The translations under genes were made by a program, and so were the position numbers. A stretch of 63,469 nucleotides of DNA from Primorskyibacter sedentarius (GTDB taxonomy: Bacteria > Pseudomonadota > Alphaproteobacteria > Rhodobacterales > Rhodobacteraceae): positions 1-63,469 of the forward strand of contig NZ_SLZU01000022.1 of NCBI RefSeq assembly GCF_004342065.1. The letters are read 5' to 3'. Below are positions 1-9,382 of this stretch, in pieces. The notes under the pieces are model-generated. The model was given only the letters and a program-made list of their open reading frames with translations. It ran no database searches and was not told where the DNA came from. The first letter of the stretch is position 1; every line of letters begins with the position of its first letter.

Positions 1-456
1 GCTTTCATCATCGACGTCTTCGCCCGCAAGATCGTCGGTTGGCGTGTCTCGACCTCGATGACGACCGGTTTCGTCTTGGACGCCCTGAACCAGGCTATTT
101 GCCAGAGGGCGCCGTCTGAGGCTGACAAACTGATCCATCATAGTGATCGAGGCAGCCAATACCTGTCGATCCGATACACTGAGCGGCTCGCAGAGGCCGG
201 CATCGACACATCAGTCGGCAGCGTCGGAGATTCCTATGACAACGCTCTGGCCGAAAGCATCATCGGCCTATTCAAAACCGAGGTCATCAAGTTCCTCCGC
301 CCCTGGAAATCCGTTGGCCAGGTCGAGTGGGAAACCCTGAAATGGGTCGACTGGTATAACAACACCCGCCTGCACAGCGCCATTGGCTACGTCACGCCGC
401 AAGAAGCAGAGGAGGCCTTCTATGCAAACTTGAACGCGGTCGAAAAAGTAGCCTAA
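1..456 (+). CDS. IS3-family transposase OrfB, C-terminal part
   Basis: The reading frame is open from base 1 and encodes the last 151 residues of an IS3-family OrfB transposase with a retroviral-integrase-type (rve) DDE fold, which cuts and joins the element's ends. Visible signatures are FIIDVFARKIVGWR at the edge, HHSDRGSQY (second catalytic Asp region), SVGDSYDNALAES (third acidic region) and WYNNTRLHSAIGY near the C-terminus. The stop at 456 lies 41 bases before the element's right end, as is normal for the family. The N-terminus is cut by the window edge. Confidence 0.9.
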   Translation, partial: AFIIDVFARKIVGWRVSTSMTTGFVLDALNQAICQRAPSEADKLIHHSDRGSQYLSIRYTERLAEAGIDTSVGSVGDSYDNALAESIIGLFKTEVIKFLRPWKSVGQVEWETLKWVDWYNNTRLHSAIGYVTPQEAEEAFYANLNAVEKVA

Positions 457-497
457 TCATTGAACCAGAAACTCTCCGGTAAACCCGGGGCGGTTCA
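1..497 (+). mobile_element. IS3-family insertion sequence, right part
   Basis: The window opens inside an IS3-family element. Its right terminal repeat ends at 497 with GGTAAACCCGGGGCGGTTCA (478-497). This is the reverse complement of the TGAACCGCCCCGGG start that I know from this kind of IS3 element in alphaproteobacteria. Directly after 497 the sequence continues in IS91-family transposase code, so 497/498 is the insertion junction. The left end and the first ORF lie outside the window, so the target duplication cannot be checked. Confidence 0.8.
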
Positions 498-1518
498 CAT
501 CTCCTACAACTCCTGTCGGAACAGGCACTGCCCCAAGTGCCAGGCGGGGGCTGCAAAGGTATGGCTGGCGGCACGGGAGGTCGAACTGCTGCCCGTGCGA
601 TATTTTCACCTGGTCTTCACCCTGCCCAAACAGGTTGCTGACATCGCCCACCAAAACAAGCGCGAGATCTACAATCTGCTGATGCGCGTGAGCGCGGATA
701 CCGTGATCAAGATCGCCGCCGATCCCAAGCACCTTGGTGCGCGCGTCGGCATTACATCAGTGCTGCACACCTGGGGATCAGCAATGACGCACCACCCCCA
801 TGTCCACATGATCGTACCGGGTGGTGGATTGTCGACCGATGGCACCAGGTGGATCACCAGCCGCAAGAACTTCTTCCTCTCCGTGCGAGTGCTGTCCCGC
901 CTTTACCGGCGGCTCATTCTGGAAGGGCTGGCCAAACTGCACCGAACCGGGCGGCTCAGTTTCTTTGGTGACCACGCCGGCCTGGCCGATAGCACCGCGT
1001 TCGAGGCCATGCTGGCACCACTGCGCAATATCGACTGGGTCGTCTATGCTAAGGAACCCTTCGCCGGACCCAAAGCGGTGCTGGCCTACTTATCACGCTA
1101 CACCCACCGCATCGCGATATCCAACAGTCGCCTGGTCCGGTTCGATGCGGGCAGCGTGACCTTCAAGGTCAAGAACTACCGCGTCAATGGCGCGGGCCGA
1201 CACACAACCATAACCCTGAAGATCAACGAGTTCATCCGCAGGTTCCTGATGCATGTTCTGCCCAAAGGCCAGCACCGCATCCGCCACTATGGCTTCTTCG
1301 GAAATGGCAACCGCGCCGCAAATGTCGCAAGAATCAGGGAACTGCTCGGGGATCAGCCTCCAAATCGCAAAGACACAAGTGAAGGCGAGAATGATCAATC
1401 ACCCAGGATCCTCGCTCTGCCATGCCCATGCTGCGGGGGACGGTTGATCATCGTCGACACCTTCGCGCCTGCCCAACACCCCAGAGCACCGCCAACATCA
1501 GCAAGGGCCGCAGCATGA
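498..1518 (+). pseudogene. IS91-family transposase, 5' end removed by IS3 insertion
   Basis: This encodes about 340 residues of an IS91-type HUH (Y2) rolling-circle transposase. It begins abruptly at the zinc-finger motif YNSCRNRHCPKCQ. Further on it has the metal-binding HUH motif HHPHVHMIVPGGG and the region YLSRYTHRIAISNSR, which carries the catalytic Tyr. Family members are usually about 400 residues, and the missing 60-80 residues lie upstream of the zinc finger. An in-frame TTG at 460 lets a frame run through the IS3 terminal repeat into this sequence, but those first codons are IS3 DNA and not the original start. I therefore call it a broken gene. The C-terminal part is intact to its stop. 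Confidence 0.85.
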
Positions 1519-1909
1519 AGCGCGCGCCAGACATAACCAAAGACACCATCAGCCGCAGCCGATGCCACCTGCGAACCCATCGTCATACACTGATCAGATC
1601 ATCGACGCGGCAAAAATCAATGGCTCCGGGAAAACACCACGCATACCGTCAAAATGCGGGTCAAACCGACACCGCGCTGAGCGCAATACGGGCCATTCAA
1701 CCGCGCCGCCAGATCAGCCCCATGCCAAGCCCACAGCCCAAATCCCCATAACAACAACCGGCCCACCAAGACCAACCCCGCGATTTCCCGCCTGAGCGCT
1801 TCTCCGACGCCAGGCAACGCCACGCGCTACCCAAACGACGAGCATGGCGTCCGAGAAACCTGCATCTAAACGGCCACTAACGGGCTTCCCGATGACAAGT
1901 GGCGCTACT
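1519..1909. other. Non-coding stretch, probable IS91 right flank
   Basis: There is no convincing gene here. The sequence is unusually rich in CCA/ACC runs. It sits between the IS91 transposase stop and the stop codon of the decarboxylase gene, so it most likely contains the IS91 right terminus. I could not fix the exact end, because IS91 elements make no target duplication. Confidence 0.4.
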
Positions 1910-4201
1910 TCATTCAGCCACGCAATCGGCGAAGTAGCTTATCGTGCCGTCTTTGTCCTGCTCCTGCACCAACCCATGGATGTCGATTTCAAACCCCGGG
2001 CATTCGCGGGCGAATTCACGGTTGAACTTGAGGTAGTCAACGATCTTGCGGTTGAACACCTCGCCGGGAATGAGCAGCGGGATGCCCGGCGGGTAGGGGG
2101 TGACGAGGCTTGTGGTGATGCGGCCCTCCAGCGCGTCGATCGGTACGCGCTGCGTGGTCCGCCGCGCGATATGAGAGAACGCTTCGGACGGGTTCATGGC
2201 AGGGGTCAGGTCGCTGAGATACATCTCTGTCGACAGGATTGCGACGTCGTTTTTGGCGTAAAGCGTGTGGACGTGCTGGCACAGATCCCGCAGGCCCATC
2301 CCTTCGTAGCGCGGCTGCTTGGCGCAGAATTCCGGCATTGTCCGCCACATCGGCTGGTTCTTGTCGAAATCATCCTTGAACTGTTGCAGCGCGGTCAGAA
2401 GCGTATTCCAGCGGCCCTTGGTGATGCCGATGGTGAACATGATGAAAAAGCTGTAAAGTCCTGTTTTCTCGACCACAACACCATGTTCGGCAAGGTATTT
2501 CGTGACGATGGAGGCCGGGATGCCCGTCTCTTCGAACCGGCCGTCCATGTTCAGACCCGGCGTGATGATCGTCGCCTTGATCGGGTCGAGCATGTTGAAG
2601 CCACGCGCCATGTCGCCGAAAGCGTGCCAGGATTCCGCGCCGTCGCTTTTGCGCATCCCTTCAGCATCCGTGTTGCCCAGCACCCAGTCTTCGGTCCGGC
2701 CGATACCTTCCTCGATAAGGTCGTCCGGTCCCCAGACCTTGAACCACCAGTCCGCGTCGCCATATTCCTCGTCGACCTTGCGCATGGCGCGCCGGAAATC
2801 CAGCGCCTCGTCAATGCTTTCCTCGACCAGGGCGGTGCCACCCGGCGGCTCCATCATCGCGGCGGCCACGTCGCAGCTGGCGATGATGCTGTATTGCGGG
2901 CTGGTGGAGCTGTGCATCAGGTAGGCTTCGTTGAACAGGTGCCGGTCAAGCGGCGTGTCCTGACTGTCCTGCACCAGCACATGGCTGGCCTGGCTGATCC
3001 CGGCCAGCAGCTTGTGAATCGACTGCGTGGCATAGGTGACGGAATGCTTTGGCCGGTCACGTTTGCGCCCCATGGCGTGGAAATTGCCGTAGAACGGATG
3101 GAAGGCGGCATGGGGGAGCCAGGCCTCGTCGAAATGCAGGTTCTCGACATACCCGTCGAGCATGTCCTTGATCGTCTCGGTGTTGTAGAGCACGCCATCA
3201 TAGGTCGATTGTGTCAGCGTCATGATGCGCGGCTTGACCGTTTCTGCATCAACGTCGGACAAAAGCGGGTTGGCGCGGATCTTGGCCTTGATCGTTTCGA
3301 TCTCGAACTCGCTTTGCGGGATCGGCCCGATGATGCCGAAATGGTTGCGGGTGGGTTTCAGGAAGACCGGAATGGCGCCGGTCATGATGATGGAATGCAG
3401 GATGGATTTGTGGCAGTTGCGATCCACCACAACCACATCACCGGGCGCGACGGTGTGGTGCCAGACCATCTTGTTCGACGTCGAGGTGCCGTTGGTCACG
3501 AAGAAACAGTGATCGGCGTTGAAGATGCGGGCCGCGTTGCGTTCTGACGCGCCGATGGCGCCGTTATGATCCAGCAGCTGACCCAATTCCTCGACCGAAT
3601 TGCACACATCCGCACGCAGCATGTTTTCGCCGTAGAACTGGTGGTACATCTGGCCGATCGGGCTTTTCAGGAAGGCCACGCCGCCGGAATGGCCGGGGCA
3701 GTGCCACGAATAGGACCCGTCCTCGGCGTAATCCAGCAGTTCCCGGAAGAACGGCGGCTGGATGCTTTCAAGATAGCCCTTGGCCTCGCGGATGATATGG
3801 CGCGCGACGAATTCCGGCGTGTCCTCGAACATGTGGATGAAGCCGTGAAGTTCGCGCAGGATATCATTGGGCAGGTGGCGGCTGGTCTTGGTTTCGCCGT
3901 AGATGTAGATCGGCACCTCGGCGTTTTTCCAGCGGACCTCTTCAATGAACGTACGCAGGTTCACCACCGCCGGATCAAGGTCGGGGCCGGGGCTGAATTC
4001 CTCGTCGTCAATGGACAGAACGAAGGCACTTGCACGCGATTGCTGCTGGGCGAATTGCGAAAGATCGCCATAGCTCGTGACGCCCAGAACCTCGAATCCC
4101 TCTTTCTCGATGGCCTCGGCCATCGCACGGATCCCCAGCCCCGATGAGTTTTCAGAGCGGAAATCCTCGTCAATGATCACGATGGGGAAACGAAACTTCA
4201 T
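1910..4201 (-). CDS. Orn/Lys/Arg decarboxylase (PLP, AdiA/CadA type)
   Basis: This 763-residue PLP-dependent decarboxylase turns a basic amino acid into its amine (agmatine, cadaverine or putrescine), for polyamine supply or acid resistance in the cytoplasm. It has an N-terminal wing domain of about 130 residues and the catalytic core from about 150 (CPGHSGGVAFLKSP, VTNGTSTSNK). The PLP lysine is in SIHKLLAGISQASHV near residue 397, followed by a C-terminal domain. Length fits AdiA (755) and CadA (715). The substrate cannot be read from the sequence. No antiporter gene lies beside it, so an acid-resistance role is unsupported. An IS91 fragment starts just past its stop, but the C-terminus looks complete. 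Confidence 0.88.
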   Translation of the reverse strand: MKFRFPIVIIDEDFRSENSSGLGIRAMAEAIEKEGFEVLGVTSYGDLSQFAQQQSRASAFVLSIDDEEFSPGPDLDPAVVNLRTFIEEVRWKNAEVPIYIYGETKTSRHLPNDILRELHGFIHMFEDTPEFVARHIIREAKGYLESIQPPFFRELLDYAEDGSYSWHCPGHSGGVAFLKSPIGQMYHQFYGENMLRADVCNSVEELGQLLDHNGAIGASERNAARIFNADHCFFVTNGTSTSNKMVWHHTVAPGDVVVVDRNCHKSILHSIIMTGAIPVFLKPTRNHFGIIGPIPQSEFEIETIKAKIRANPLLSDVDAETVKPRIMTLTQSTYDGVLYNTETIKDMLDGYVENLHFDEAWLPHAAFHPFYGNFHAMGRKRDRPKHSVTYATQSIHKLLAGISQASHVLVQDSQDTPLDRHLFNEAYLMHSSTSPQYSIIASCDVAAAMMEPPGGTALVEESIDEALDFRRAMRKVDEEYGDADWWFKVWGPDDLIEEGIGRTEDWVLGNTDAEGMRKSDGAESWHAFGDMARGFNMLDPIKATIITPGLNMDGRFEETGIPASIVTKYLAEHGVVVEKTGLYSFFIMFTIGITKGRWNTLLTALQQFKDDFDKNQPMWRTMPEFCAKQPRYEGMGLRDLCQHVHTLYAKNDVAILSTEMYLSDLTPAMNPSEAFSHIARRTTQRVPIDALEGRITTSLVTPYPPGIPLLIPGEVFNRKIVDYLKFNREFARECPGFEIDIHGLVQEQDKDGTISYFADCVAE

Positions 4202-4384
4202 GAGGTTCTCCTGATCGGCGGTGCTGGCACCCGGCAGATGCGTGTTGCGGGCGGCCTGACTGCCCTTGTTTACTTTGGTCAGCGTGGCGTCAAGCCCCGT
4301 GAAGGGCGGATCACCCGGGGGCTGAATGCAAGGAACGCCGGACGAAGGCGCAAGGTTGCACGTCGTGGCGAAACACCCGTCACG

Positions 4385-5152
4385 TCACGCAGTCTGGCGG
4401 CAAACCTGGGCCCAACCGGTGCGGCGTTCGTTATCGATGATCTTCAACAGGACGCGGTCGGGGATGCGCCCCTGCACGACCGTGCGGCCGATGACCATCG
4501 CAGGCGTGCCGATCAGTGCAAAAATTTCCGCAAGGGCTGCGCTGCGCTCCAGTTCTTGCCGGATGTCCGGGCTGGCCATGTCTGTCAGCAACTGGTCCGC
4601 ATCAAGGCCGATTTCGTCGGACACAGACCTGAGGTAGCTTGGCGTCGGCTGAAACGGGCTGCCCAGCAGGCGGTCATGAAACTGCGGGTAGGCACCTTGT
4701 CTCTTTGCTGCCAAAGCCGCGCGGGCCGCCACGTTCGACGCATGGCCAAGCAGAGGTAACTCGTGCCATGTGATCCGGATCTGGCTGGCTGGATCAGATG
4801 CAAGCTCTGCCAGGTGTTTTGTCTGTATTCGGCAGTAGGGGCAGTAATAGTCAGAGAATGACGCGATGCTCACATGGGGTGGTGACCCGACCTCCCCGAA
4901 CAGCGCATGGCACAGATCGGCCCGCACCGATGCGATGCTGGCGCGGCTGGGCGCGGCATCCTCCTCGTCCAGCCCGACCCATATATTGCCGCGTAGCGAG
5001 ACCGGCCCCTCCGCCACCCTGCGAAATCCCGGCGGGTCCTGAATATCCTCAAACTCCGGCAGGGGCGCGAGCCGACTGTAGACAGCCCTCACAGAAGGAA
5101 TGCCAAGGGCGGCAGCGGTAGCGCCGATCAGGAAAGTGCGCCGCGCAATCAC
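4385..5152 (-). CDS. DsbA-family thioredoxin-like protein with Tat-type signal
   Basis: A 255-residue exported thiol oxidoreductase of the DsbA/thioredoxin superfamily. The N-terminus reads ARRTFLIGATAAALGIP, a twin-arginine (RR-x-F-L) signal peptide. The redox motif is CPYC (residues 104-107) in SFSDYYCPYCRIQ, followed by a helical insertion and the cis-Pro region GTPAMVIG. I chose the GTG at 5152, which puts the Tat motif at the N-terminus. The frame is open to 5245, but that longer start would overlap copZ by 29 bases and precede the signal peptide with unrelated sequence. It lies directly downstream of copZ on the same strand, so co-transcription and a role in periplasmic copper or thiol homeostasis are reasonable inferences. 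Confidence 0.8.
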   Translation of the reverse strand: MIARRTFLIGATAAALGIPSVRAVYSRLAPLPEFEDIQDPPGFRRVAEGPVSLRGNIWVGLDEEDAAPSRASIASVRADLCHALFGEVGSPPHVSIASFSDYYCPYCRIQTKHLAELASDPASQIRITWHELPLLGHASNVAARAALAAKRQGAYPQFHDRLLGSPFQPTPSYLRSVSDEIGLDADQLLTDMASPDIRQELERSAALAEIFALIGTPAMVIGRTVVQGRIPDRVLLKIIDNERRTGWAQVCRQTA

Positions 5153-5216
5153 GACCCACTTCGCCCCTTGCAGACAAGGGGCGTGCGCGCTCGCAAGAAG
5201 GGATGTCTGCCCCGGA

Positions 5217-5420
5217 TCATCCGCCCGGCACGAGGGCGGCGTCATAGCCCGCCTGCCTGATTGCAGCCTCCACGTCCGCTTGCGAAAGGGCGCTTGCCAC
5301 CTTGACCCGTTTCTGCGCGAGGTCGCAAGTCACCTTGGCGTCCGGGTCGACCGCGTTGATGGATGTTTCGATTGCAGCGGTGCAGTGGCCGCAGCTCATC
5401 TCGGGGACGTTGAATTGCAT
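5217..5420 (-). CDS. copZ: Copper chaperone, HMA domain (CopZ-like)
   Basis: A 67-residue single heavy-metal-associated domain with the Cu(I)-binding motif MSCGHC at residues 9-14 in a beta-alpha-beta-beta-alpha-beta layout. Such chaperones hand Cu(I) to the two N-terminal HMA domains of CopA. The gene diverges from copA, has an AGGA ribosome site upstream of the ATG, and lies behind a CueR-type promoter. The neighbouring copA and cueR support copper over other metals. Confidence 0.93.
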   Translation of the reverse strand: MQFNVPEMSCGHCTAAIETSINAVDPDAKVTCDLAQKRVKVASALSQADVEAAIRQAGYDAALVPGG

Positions 5421-5456
5421 CTGGGCTCTCTATCCTAAGGCTTTACTGTCAGTTGG

Positions 5457-5480
5457 GCCTTCCCGTTGGTGGAAGGTCAA
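5457..5480 (-). promoter_or_regulatory. CueR-type operator/promoter for copZ
   Basis: Read on the minus strand, a TTGACC -35 box runs into the dyad CCTTCC-ACCAAC-GGGAAGG. This matches the CueR/MerR half-site pattern (ACCTTCC ... GGAAGG). A -10 about 19 bases downstream would fall near 5450-5455 but is weak. The site is 37 bases upstream of the copZ start. MerR-family activators act on such over-long spacers by untwisting the DNA. Confidence 0.7.
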
Positions 5481-5541
5481 GAGGGCGCAGCCGTAAAAGC
5501 CCGCCAATCGGGGGTGTATGGCGATTCCTCACCTCGCCCCC

Positions 5542-5572
5542 TTGACCTTACAGTGACTGGAACCCTTATCTG
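5542..5572 (+). promoter_or_regulatory. CueR-type promoter for copA
   Basis: TTGACC (5542-5547) and a -10 at TATCTG (5567-5572) are 19 bases apart, the long spacing typical of MerR/CueR-controlled promoters. The imperfect dyad CCTTACAGT-G-ACTGGAACC lies in the spacer. The copA ATG follows 30 bases later. Control by the CueR encoded downstream is inferred from family behaviour. Confidence 0.7.
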
Positions 5573-5601
5573 CAAGGTCGACACAGACGACGGAGCCCGA
5601 A

Positions 5602-8112
5602 ATGACCCGGAAAACCCAAGCGATCCTGTCCATCGAGGGCATGTCTTGCGCGTCATGTGCGGGGCGTGTTGACCGTGCTTTGGCGGCACTTGACGGTGTC
5701 GAGGGGGTTTCGGTCAACCTCGCAAGCGAGCGCGCGCATTTGACGGTCGATACACCTGAGACACTGGCCCTTGCCGCGCAGACCGTCGATGATCTGGGCT
5801 ATCCCGCCCGGCGGGCAGAGGTCGTGCTGAATGTGGCCTCGATGTCCTGTGCGTCCTGCGTGGGCCGGGTGGACAAGGCGCTGTCCGCCGTTCCGGGTGT
5901 TCTGGCGGTCAATGTCAATCTGGCGACAGAAACGGCCCGGGTGACCTTTCTGGAAGGGGCGGTCGATCTAGAGGGGCTTTTACGGGCCGCGCAGGAGGCG
6001 GGCTACCCGGCCACAGTCGCCGAGGCCAGCGCCACGGGTAGCCAGACCGCGCGAAAAGAGGAAGAAGCGCAGGGTCTTCGCCGCCGGGTGGTGATTGCCG
6101 CAGCCCTCGCGCTGCCGGTCTTTCTGCTGGAAATGGGCAGCCACGTGATCCCCGGCATGCACGCGTTGATCGGGCGCAGCATCGGCCATCAGTCCAGTTG
6201 GCTAATCCAGTTCGTTCTGACAACCGCCGTGCTGGCGGGGCCCGGGCGACAATTCTACCTCAAGGGCATTCCGGCGCTGCTGAAGGGAGCACCGGACATG
6301 AACAGCCTCGTCGCTGTCGGAACCGGGGCTGCCTACGCCTATTCCGTGATTGCCACCTTCCTGCCCGGTCTTCTACCCGATGCTGTCCGTGCCGTTTATT
6401 TCGAGGCAGCCGCCGTGATCGTTGTGCTGATCCTGATCGGGCGCTGGCTGGAAGCGCGGGCCAAGGGACGCACGGGGGCTGCGATCAGCAAACTTGTCGG
6501 GTTGCAGGTTCGCACCGCGCGCGTTCTGCGCAATGGCCAGATGACAGAGGTGGACATAGACACGCTGAACGCCGGTGACATCGTCGTCGTGCGCCCCGGC
6601 GACCGCATTCCGGTGGATGGTGAGGTGATCGATGGCGAGAGCCATGTCGACGAAAGCATGATCAGCGGTGAACCCTTGCCCGTTGCCAAGGCGCTGGGCG
6701 ACACGGTTACCGGCGGCACCGTCAACGGGGCGGGCGCTTTGCAGTTCCGCGCAACGCGGGTCGGGGCGGACACGACGCTGGCGCAGATCATTCGCCTTGT
6801 CGAGGAAGCTCAGGGCGCCAAGCTGCCCATCCAAGGGCTGGTGGACCGGATCACCCTGTGGTTTGTGCCAGCAGTTCTGGGGCTGGCCACACTGACCGTG
6901 CTGGGATGGTTGATCCTTGGTCCGGATCCTGCGCTGACGCTTGCGCTTGTCGCGGGGGTGTCGGTGCTGATCATCGCCTGTCCCTGTGCGATGGGCCTTG
7001 CCACGCCGACATCAATCATGGTCGGCACGGGCCGCGCGGCCGAGATGGGGGTGCTCTTCCGCAAGGGGGATGCGCTGCAGACACTGGGACAGGTGAGCGT
7101 CGTCGCGCTGGACAAAACGGGCACGGTCACCCAAGGCCGGCCGGAACTGACCGAAATCGCGCTTGCCGACGGTGCCTCGCGTGCCGAGGTTCTGTCCCGT
7201 GTGGCAGCGGTCGAGGAACGCTCTGAACATCCGATTGCCGAGGCCATCCTTCGCGCCGCCCGCGTCGAGGGGCTGAACCTGCCGCATGTGACAGAGTTTA
7301 CCTCGATCACCGGCTACGGCGTTCGGGCGCGTGTTGACGGGGCAGAGGTGCTTGTCGGCGCTGATCGTCTGATGGCGCAGGAGGGCATCGATACCGCAGC
7401 ACTGGCCGAAACAGAGACGGAGCTTGCACGCAGTGGCCGCACAGCCCTTTACGCAGCAATCGACGGCAAGGTCGCGGCGGTGATCGGGGTGTCTGACCCG
7501 GTAAAGCCGTCGAGCCGTGCCGCCATTGCGGCGCTGCATGGCATGGGGCTGAAGGTCGCCATGATCACCGGAGACAAACGCGAAACAGCCGAAGCCATCG
7601 CGCGGGAGACAGGGATCGACCACGTGATCGCGGGCGTGTTGCCCGATGGCAAGGTCGCGGCGATTGAGGACTTGCGCGAAGGGGGAGGAAAGCTCGCCTT
7701 TGTGGGCGACGGTATTAACGATGCACCGGCGCTTGCCCATGCGGATGTGGGGATTGCCATCGGAACCGGCACCGATGTGGCGATTGAATCCGCCGATGTC
7801 GTGCTGATGTCGGGTGATCTGCGCGGTGTGGTCAACGCGGTGGAAGTGTCGCGCCGCAGCATGGCAAATATCCGGCAGAACCTCTTCTGGGCCTTCGGCT
7901 ATAACACCGCGCTGATACCAGTGGCAGCGGGGGTGCTTTACCCGGCCTTCGGGGTGCTGCTTTCGCCGGTACTTGCGGCAGGGGCAATGGCGCTGTCTTC
8001 TGTCTTTGTTCTGACCAATGCGCTGCGCCTGCGCCGGATTGCGCCGCTGATGGCGGAAGGGGAAAGCACGCCAGTGCCCAGCCCGCGCACGGAACCTTTG
8101 GCGGCAGAGTAA
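5602..8112 (+). CDS. copA: Cu(I)-exporting P1B-type ATPase
   Basis: An 836-residue inner-membrane pump that exports Cu(I) from the cytoplasm using ATP. There are two N-terminal HMA domains, with GMSCASC at 13-19 and SMSCASC at 80-86. Membrane helices and the actuator loop follow (SGEPLPV). The metal-site motif is CPC in [13 protein letters not shown] near 460, the phosphorylation site DKTGT near 504, the nucleotide-binding region has SEHPIAEAI, and the hinge is [10 protein letters not shown] near 700. The CPC plus the final-helix motifs fit the copper/silver subclass. It is followed by cueR after 11 bases and is likely co-transcribed with it. Confidence 0.96.
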   Translation: MTRKTQAILSIEGMSCASCAGRVDRALAALDGVEGVSVNLASERAHLTVDTPETLALAAQTVDDLGYPARRAEVVLNVASMSCASCVGRVDKALSAVPGVLAVNVNLATETARVTFLEGAVDLEGLLRAAQEAGYPATVAEASATGSQTARKEEEAQGLRRRVVIAAALALPVFLLEMGSHVIPGMHALIGRSIGHQSSWLIQFVLTTAVLAGPGRQFYLKGIPALLKGAPDMNSLVAVGTGAAYAYSVIATFLPGLLPDAVRAVYFEAAAVIVVLILIGRWLEARAKGRTGAAISKLVGLQVRTARVLRNGQMTEVDIDTLNAGDIVVVRPGDRIPVDGEVIDGESHVDESMISGEPLPVAKALGDTVTGGTVNGAGALQFRATRVGADTTLAQIIRLVEEAQGAKLPIQGLVDRITLWFVPAVLGLATLTVLGWLILGPDPALTLALVAGVSVLIIACPCAMGLATPTSIMVGTGRAAEMGVLFRKGDALQTLGQVSVVALDKTGTVTQGRPELTEIALADGASRAEVLSRVAAVEERSEHPIAEAILRAARVEGLNLPHVTEFTSITGYGVRARVDGAEVLVGADRLMAQEGIDTAALAETETELARSGRTALYAAIDGKVAAVIGVSDPVKPSSRAAIAALHGMGLKVAMITGDKRETAEAIARETGIDHVIAGVLPDGKVAAIEDLREGGGKLAFVGDGINDAPALAHADVGIAIGTGTDVAIESADVVLMSGDLRGVVNAVEVSRRSMANIRQNLFWAFGYNTALIPVAAGVLYPAFGVLLSPVLAAGAMALSSVFVLTNALRLRRIAPLMAEGESTPVPSPRTEPLAAE

Positions 8113-8123
8113 AGGAGGATGCG

Positions 8124-8531
8124 ATGAATATCGGTGATGTTTCCAAACGGTCGGGCCTTCCGGCCAAGACCATCCGCTATTACGAAGACATAGGGCTGAT
8201 CACGCCGCGCCGGAGCGCCAATGGCTACCGCGCATTTCAGGATCAGGATCTGCACAAGCTGGCCTTTATCGGACGGGCGCGGGCGCTGGGCTTCGGGATC
8301 GAGGATTGCCGGGGACTGTTGCGGCTTTACGAGGATACCGAACGCAGCAGCGCAGAGGTCAAGCAGATCGCGAAACAGCATCTGGCAGAGATCGACCGGA
8401 AGGTTGCAGAGCTTACGGCAATGCGCAACACGCTCACCCGGCTGGTCCATGCCTGCGCGGGGGATGACCGGCCCGACTGCCCGATCCTTGCGGATCTGTC
8501 AGCGCCACCCCACGTCGAAATCGAACCTTGA
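8124..8531 (+). CDS. cueR: MerR-family Cu(I)-responsive regulator CueR
   Basis: A 135-residue MerR-family regulator. It has an N-terminal winged HTH (MNIGDVSKRSGLPAKTIRYYE), a dimerisation helix, and the CueR metal loop with Cys111 and Cys119 (CAGDDRPDC), the two ligands used for a single Cu(I) or Ag(I) ion. It binds overlong-spacer promoters and activates them when loaded with metal. The two matching operators upstream of copZ and copA are its obvious targets. Its own promoter is not apparent, so copper probably raises its level through copA read-through. Confidence 0.94.
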   Translation: MNIGDVSKRSGLPAKTIRYYEDIGLITPRRSANGYRAFQDQDLHKLAFIGRARALGFGIEDCRGLLRLYEDTERSSAEVKQIAKQHLAEIDRKVAELTAMRNTLTRLVHACAGDDRPDCPILADLSAPPHVEIEP

Positions 8532-8581
8532 GCCTGCGTCATGCGTGTCCGCCATCGAAAGCAGAACGCGCGCGGCGAACG

Positions 8582-9382
8582 TCATTCGAACGTGATATCC
8601 ACAGTGCCGAACGGGCCGAAATCCGCATGAATTCGCGCACCAGAGGGGCATTCGACGGGACGGATGAAACTGCCCGACAATATGATCTGCCCAGGCTCGA
8701 TGCGCTGCCCGTACCCGGCCATGCGCCGGGCCAGCCAGACCACGCTTTCAACCGGATCGTTCAGCACTCCGGCACCCAGCCCGGTTTCTTCGACGACACC
8801 GTCGCGGCTGATGATGGCGCCGACCCAACGCAGATCCTGCGCATCCACCGCGTGGCGCTCTGACCCAAGGACCAGACCGGCATTGGCCGCGTTGTCGCTG
8901 ATCGTGTCCAGAACGGTGCGCGGGCGACCCGTTTCCGGATCAACGCGCATGATGCGCGTGTCGAGGATTTCCAGTACGGGGGCGACATGATCCGTCGCCG
9001 CGATCACATCGGCGCGGTTGATGTTTTTGCCGCTTAGCGGCGCCTTCATCACAAACGCAATCTCTGCTTCGATTCTGGGCTGGATGTAACGCCCTTCGGG
9101 CACGGCAGCACCTGTTTCAAACAGCATGTCGTCCAGAAGGACGCCGCTGTCGGGGATGTCGATGCCCAGTGCGGACTGCATCGCTCTGGAGGTCAGACCG
9201 ATCTTCCAGCCGATCACGCGGCGCCCGGCAGTCAGCTTGGATTGGATCAATGCGCCCTGAATCCCATAGGCGTCATCCATCGTCATTTCGGGGAACTGGC
9301 GCGTCAGAAGGCCGATCTGCTGCCCGGTTTCCTCGGCACGGATCAATGCCTTCGCGGCCTTGGCGTGATCTTGCGGCGTCAT
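8582..9382 (-). CDS. hpaH: 2-oxo-hept-4-ene-1,7-dioate hydratase
   Basis: A 266-residue member of the hydratase/decarboxylase branch of the FAH superfamily. It hydrates 2-oxohept-4-enedioate to 4-hydroxy-2-oxoheptanedioate in homoprotocatechuate degradation. Recognisable blocks are GWKIGLTSRAMQSALGI near residue 60, PRIEAEIAFVM (metal-binding Glu residues) near 105 and DTRIMRVDPETGRPRTVLDTISDNA near 150. It is the last gene of the minus-strand hpa operon, and its ATG overlaps the hpaG stop (ATGA). The aldolase that should act next (HpaI) is not in the window. Confidence 0.92.
   Translation of the reverse strand: MTPQDHAKAAKALIRAEETGQQIGLLTRQFPEMTMDDAYGIQGALIQSKLTAGRRVIGWKIGLTSRAMQSALGIDIPDSGVLLDDMLFETGAAVPEGRYIQPRIEAEIAFVMKAPLSGKNINRADVIAATDHVAPVLEILDTRIMRVDPETGRPRTVLDTISDNAANAGLVLGSERHAVDAQDLRWVGAIISRDGVVEETGLGAGVLNDPVESVVWLARRMAGYGQRIEPGQIILSGSFIRPVECPSGARIHADFGPFGTVDITFE

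Noticed and set aside
1844-3547. A 567-codon open frame on the plus strand
   Set aside because: It lies fully antisense to the decarboxylase, has no ribosome site or family motif, and is the typical mirror frame of a GC-rich gene.
4202-4384. Riboswitch or small gene upstream of the decarboxylase
   Set aside because: I could find no conserved fold or credible frame. It is a plain intergenic stretch between two minus-strand genes.
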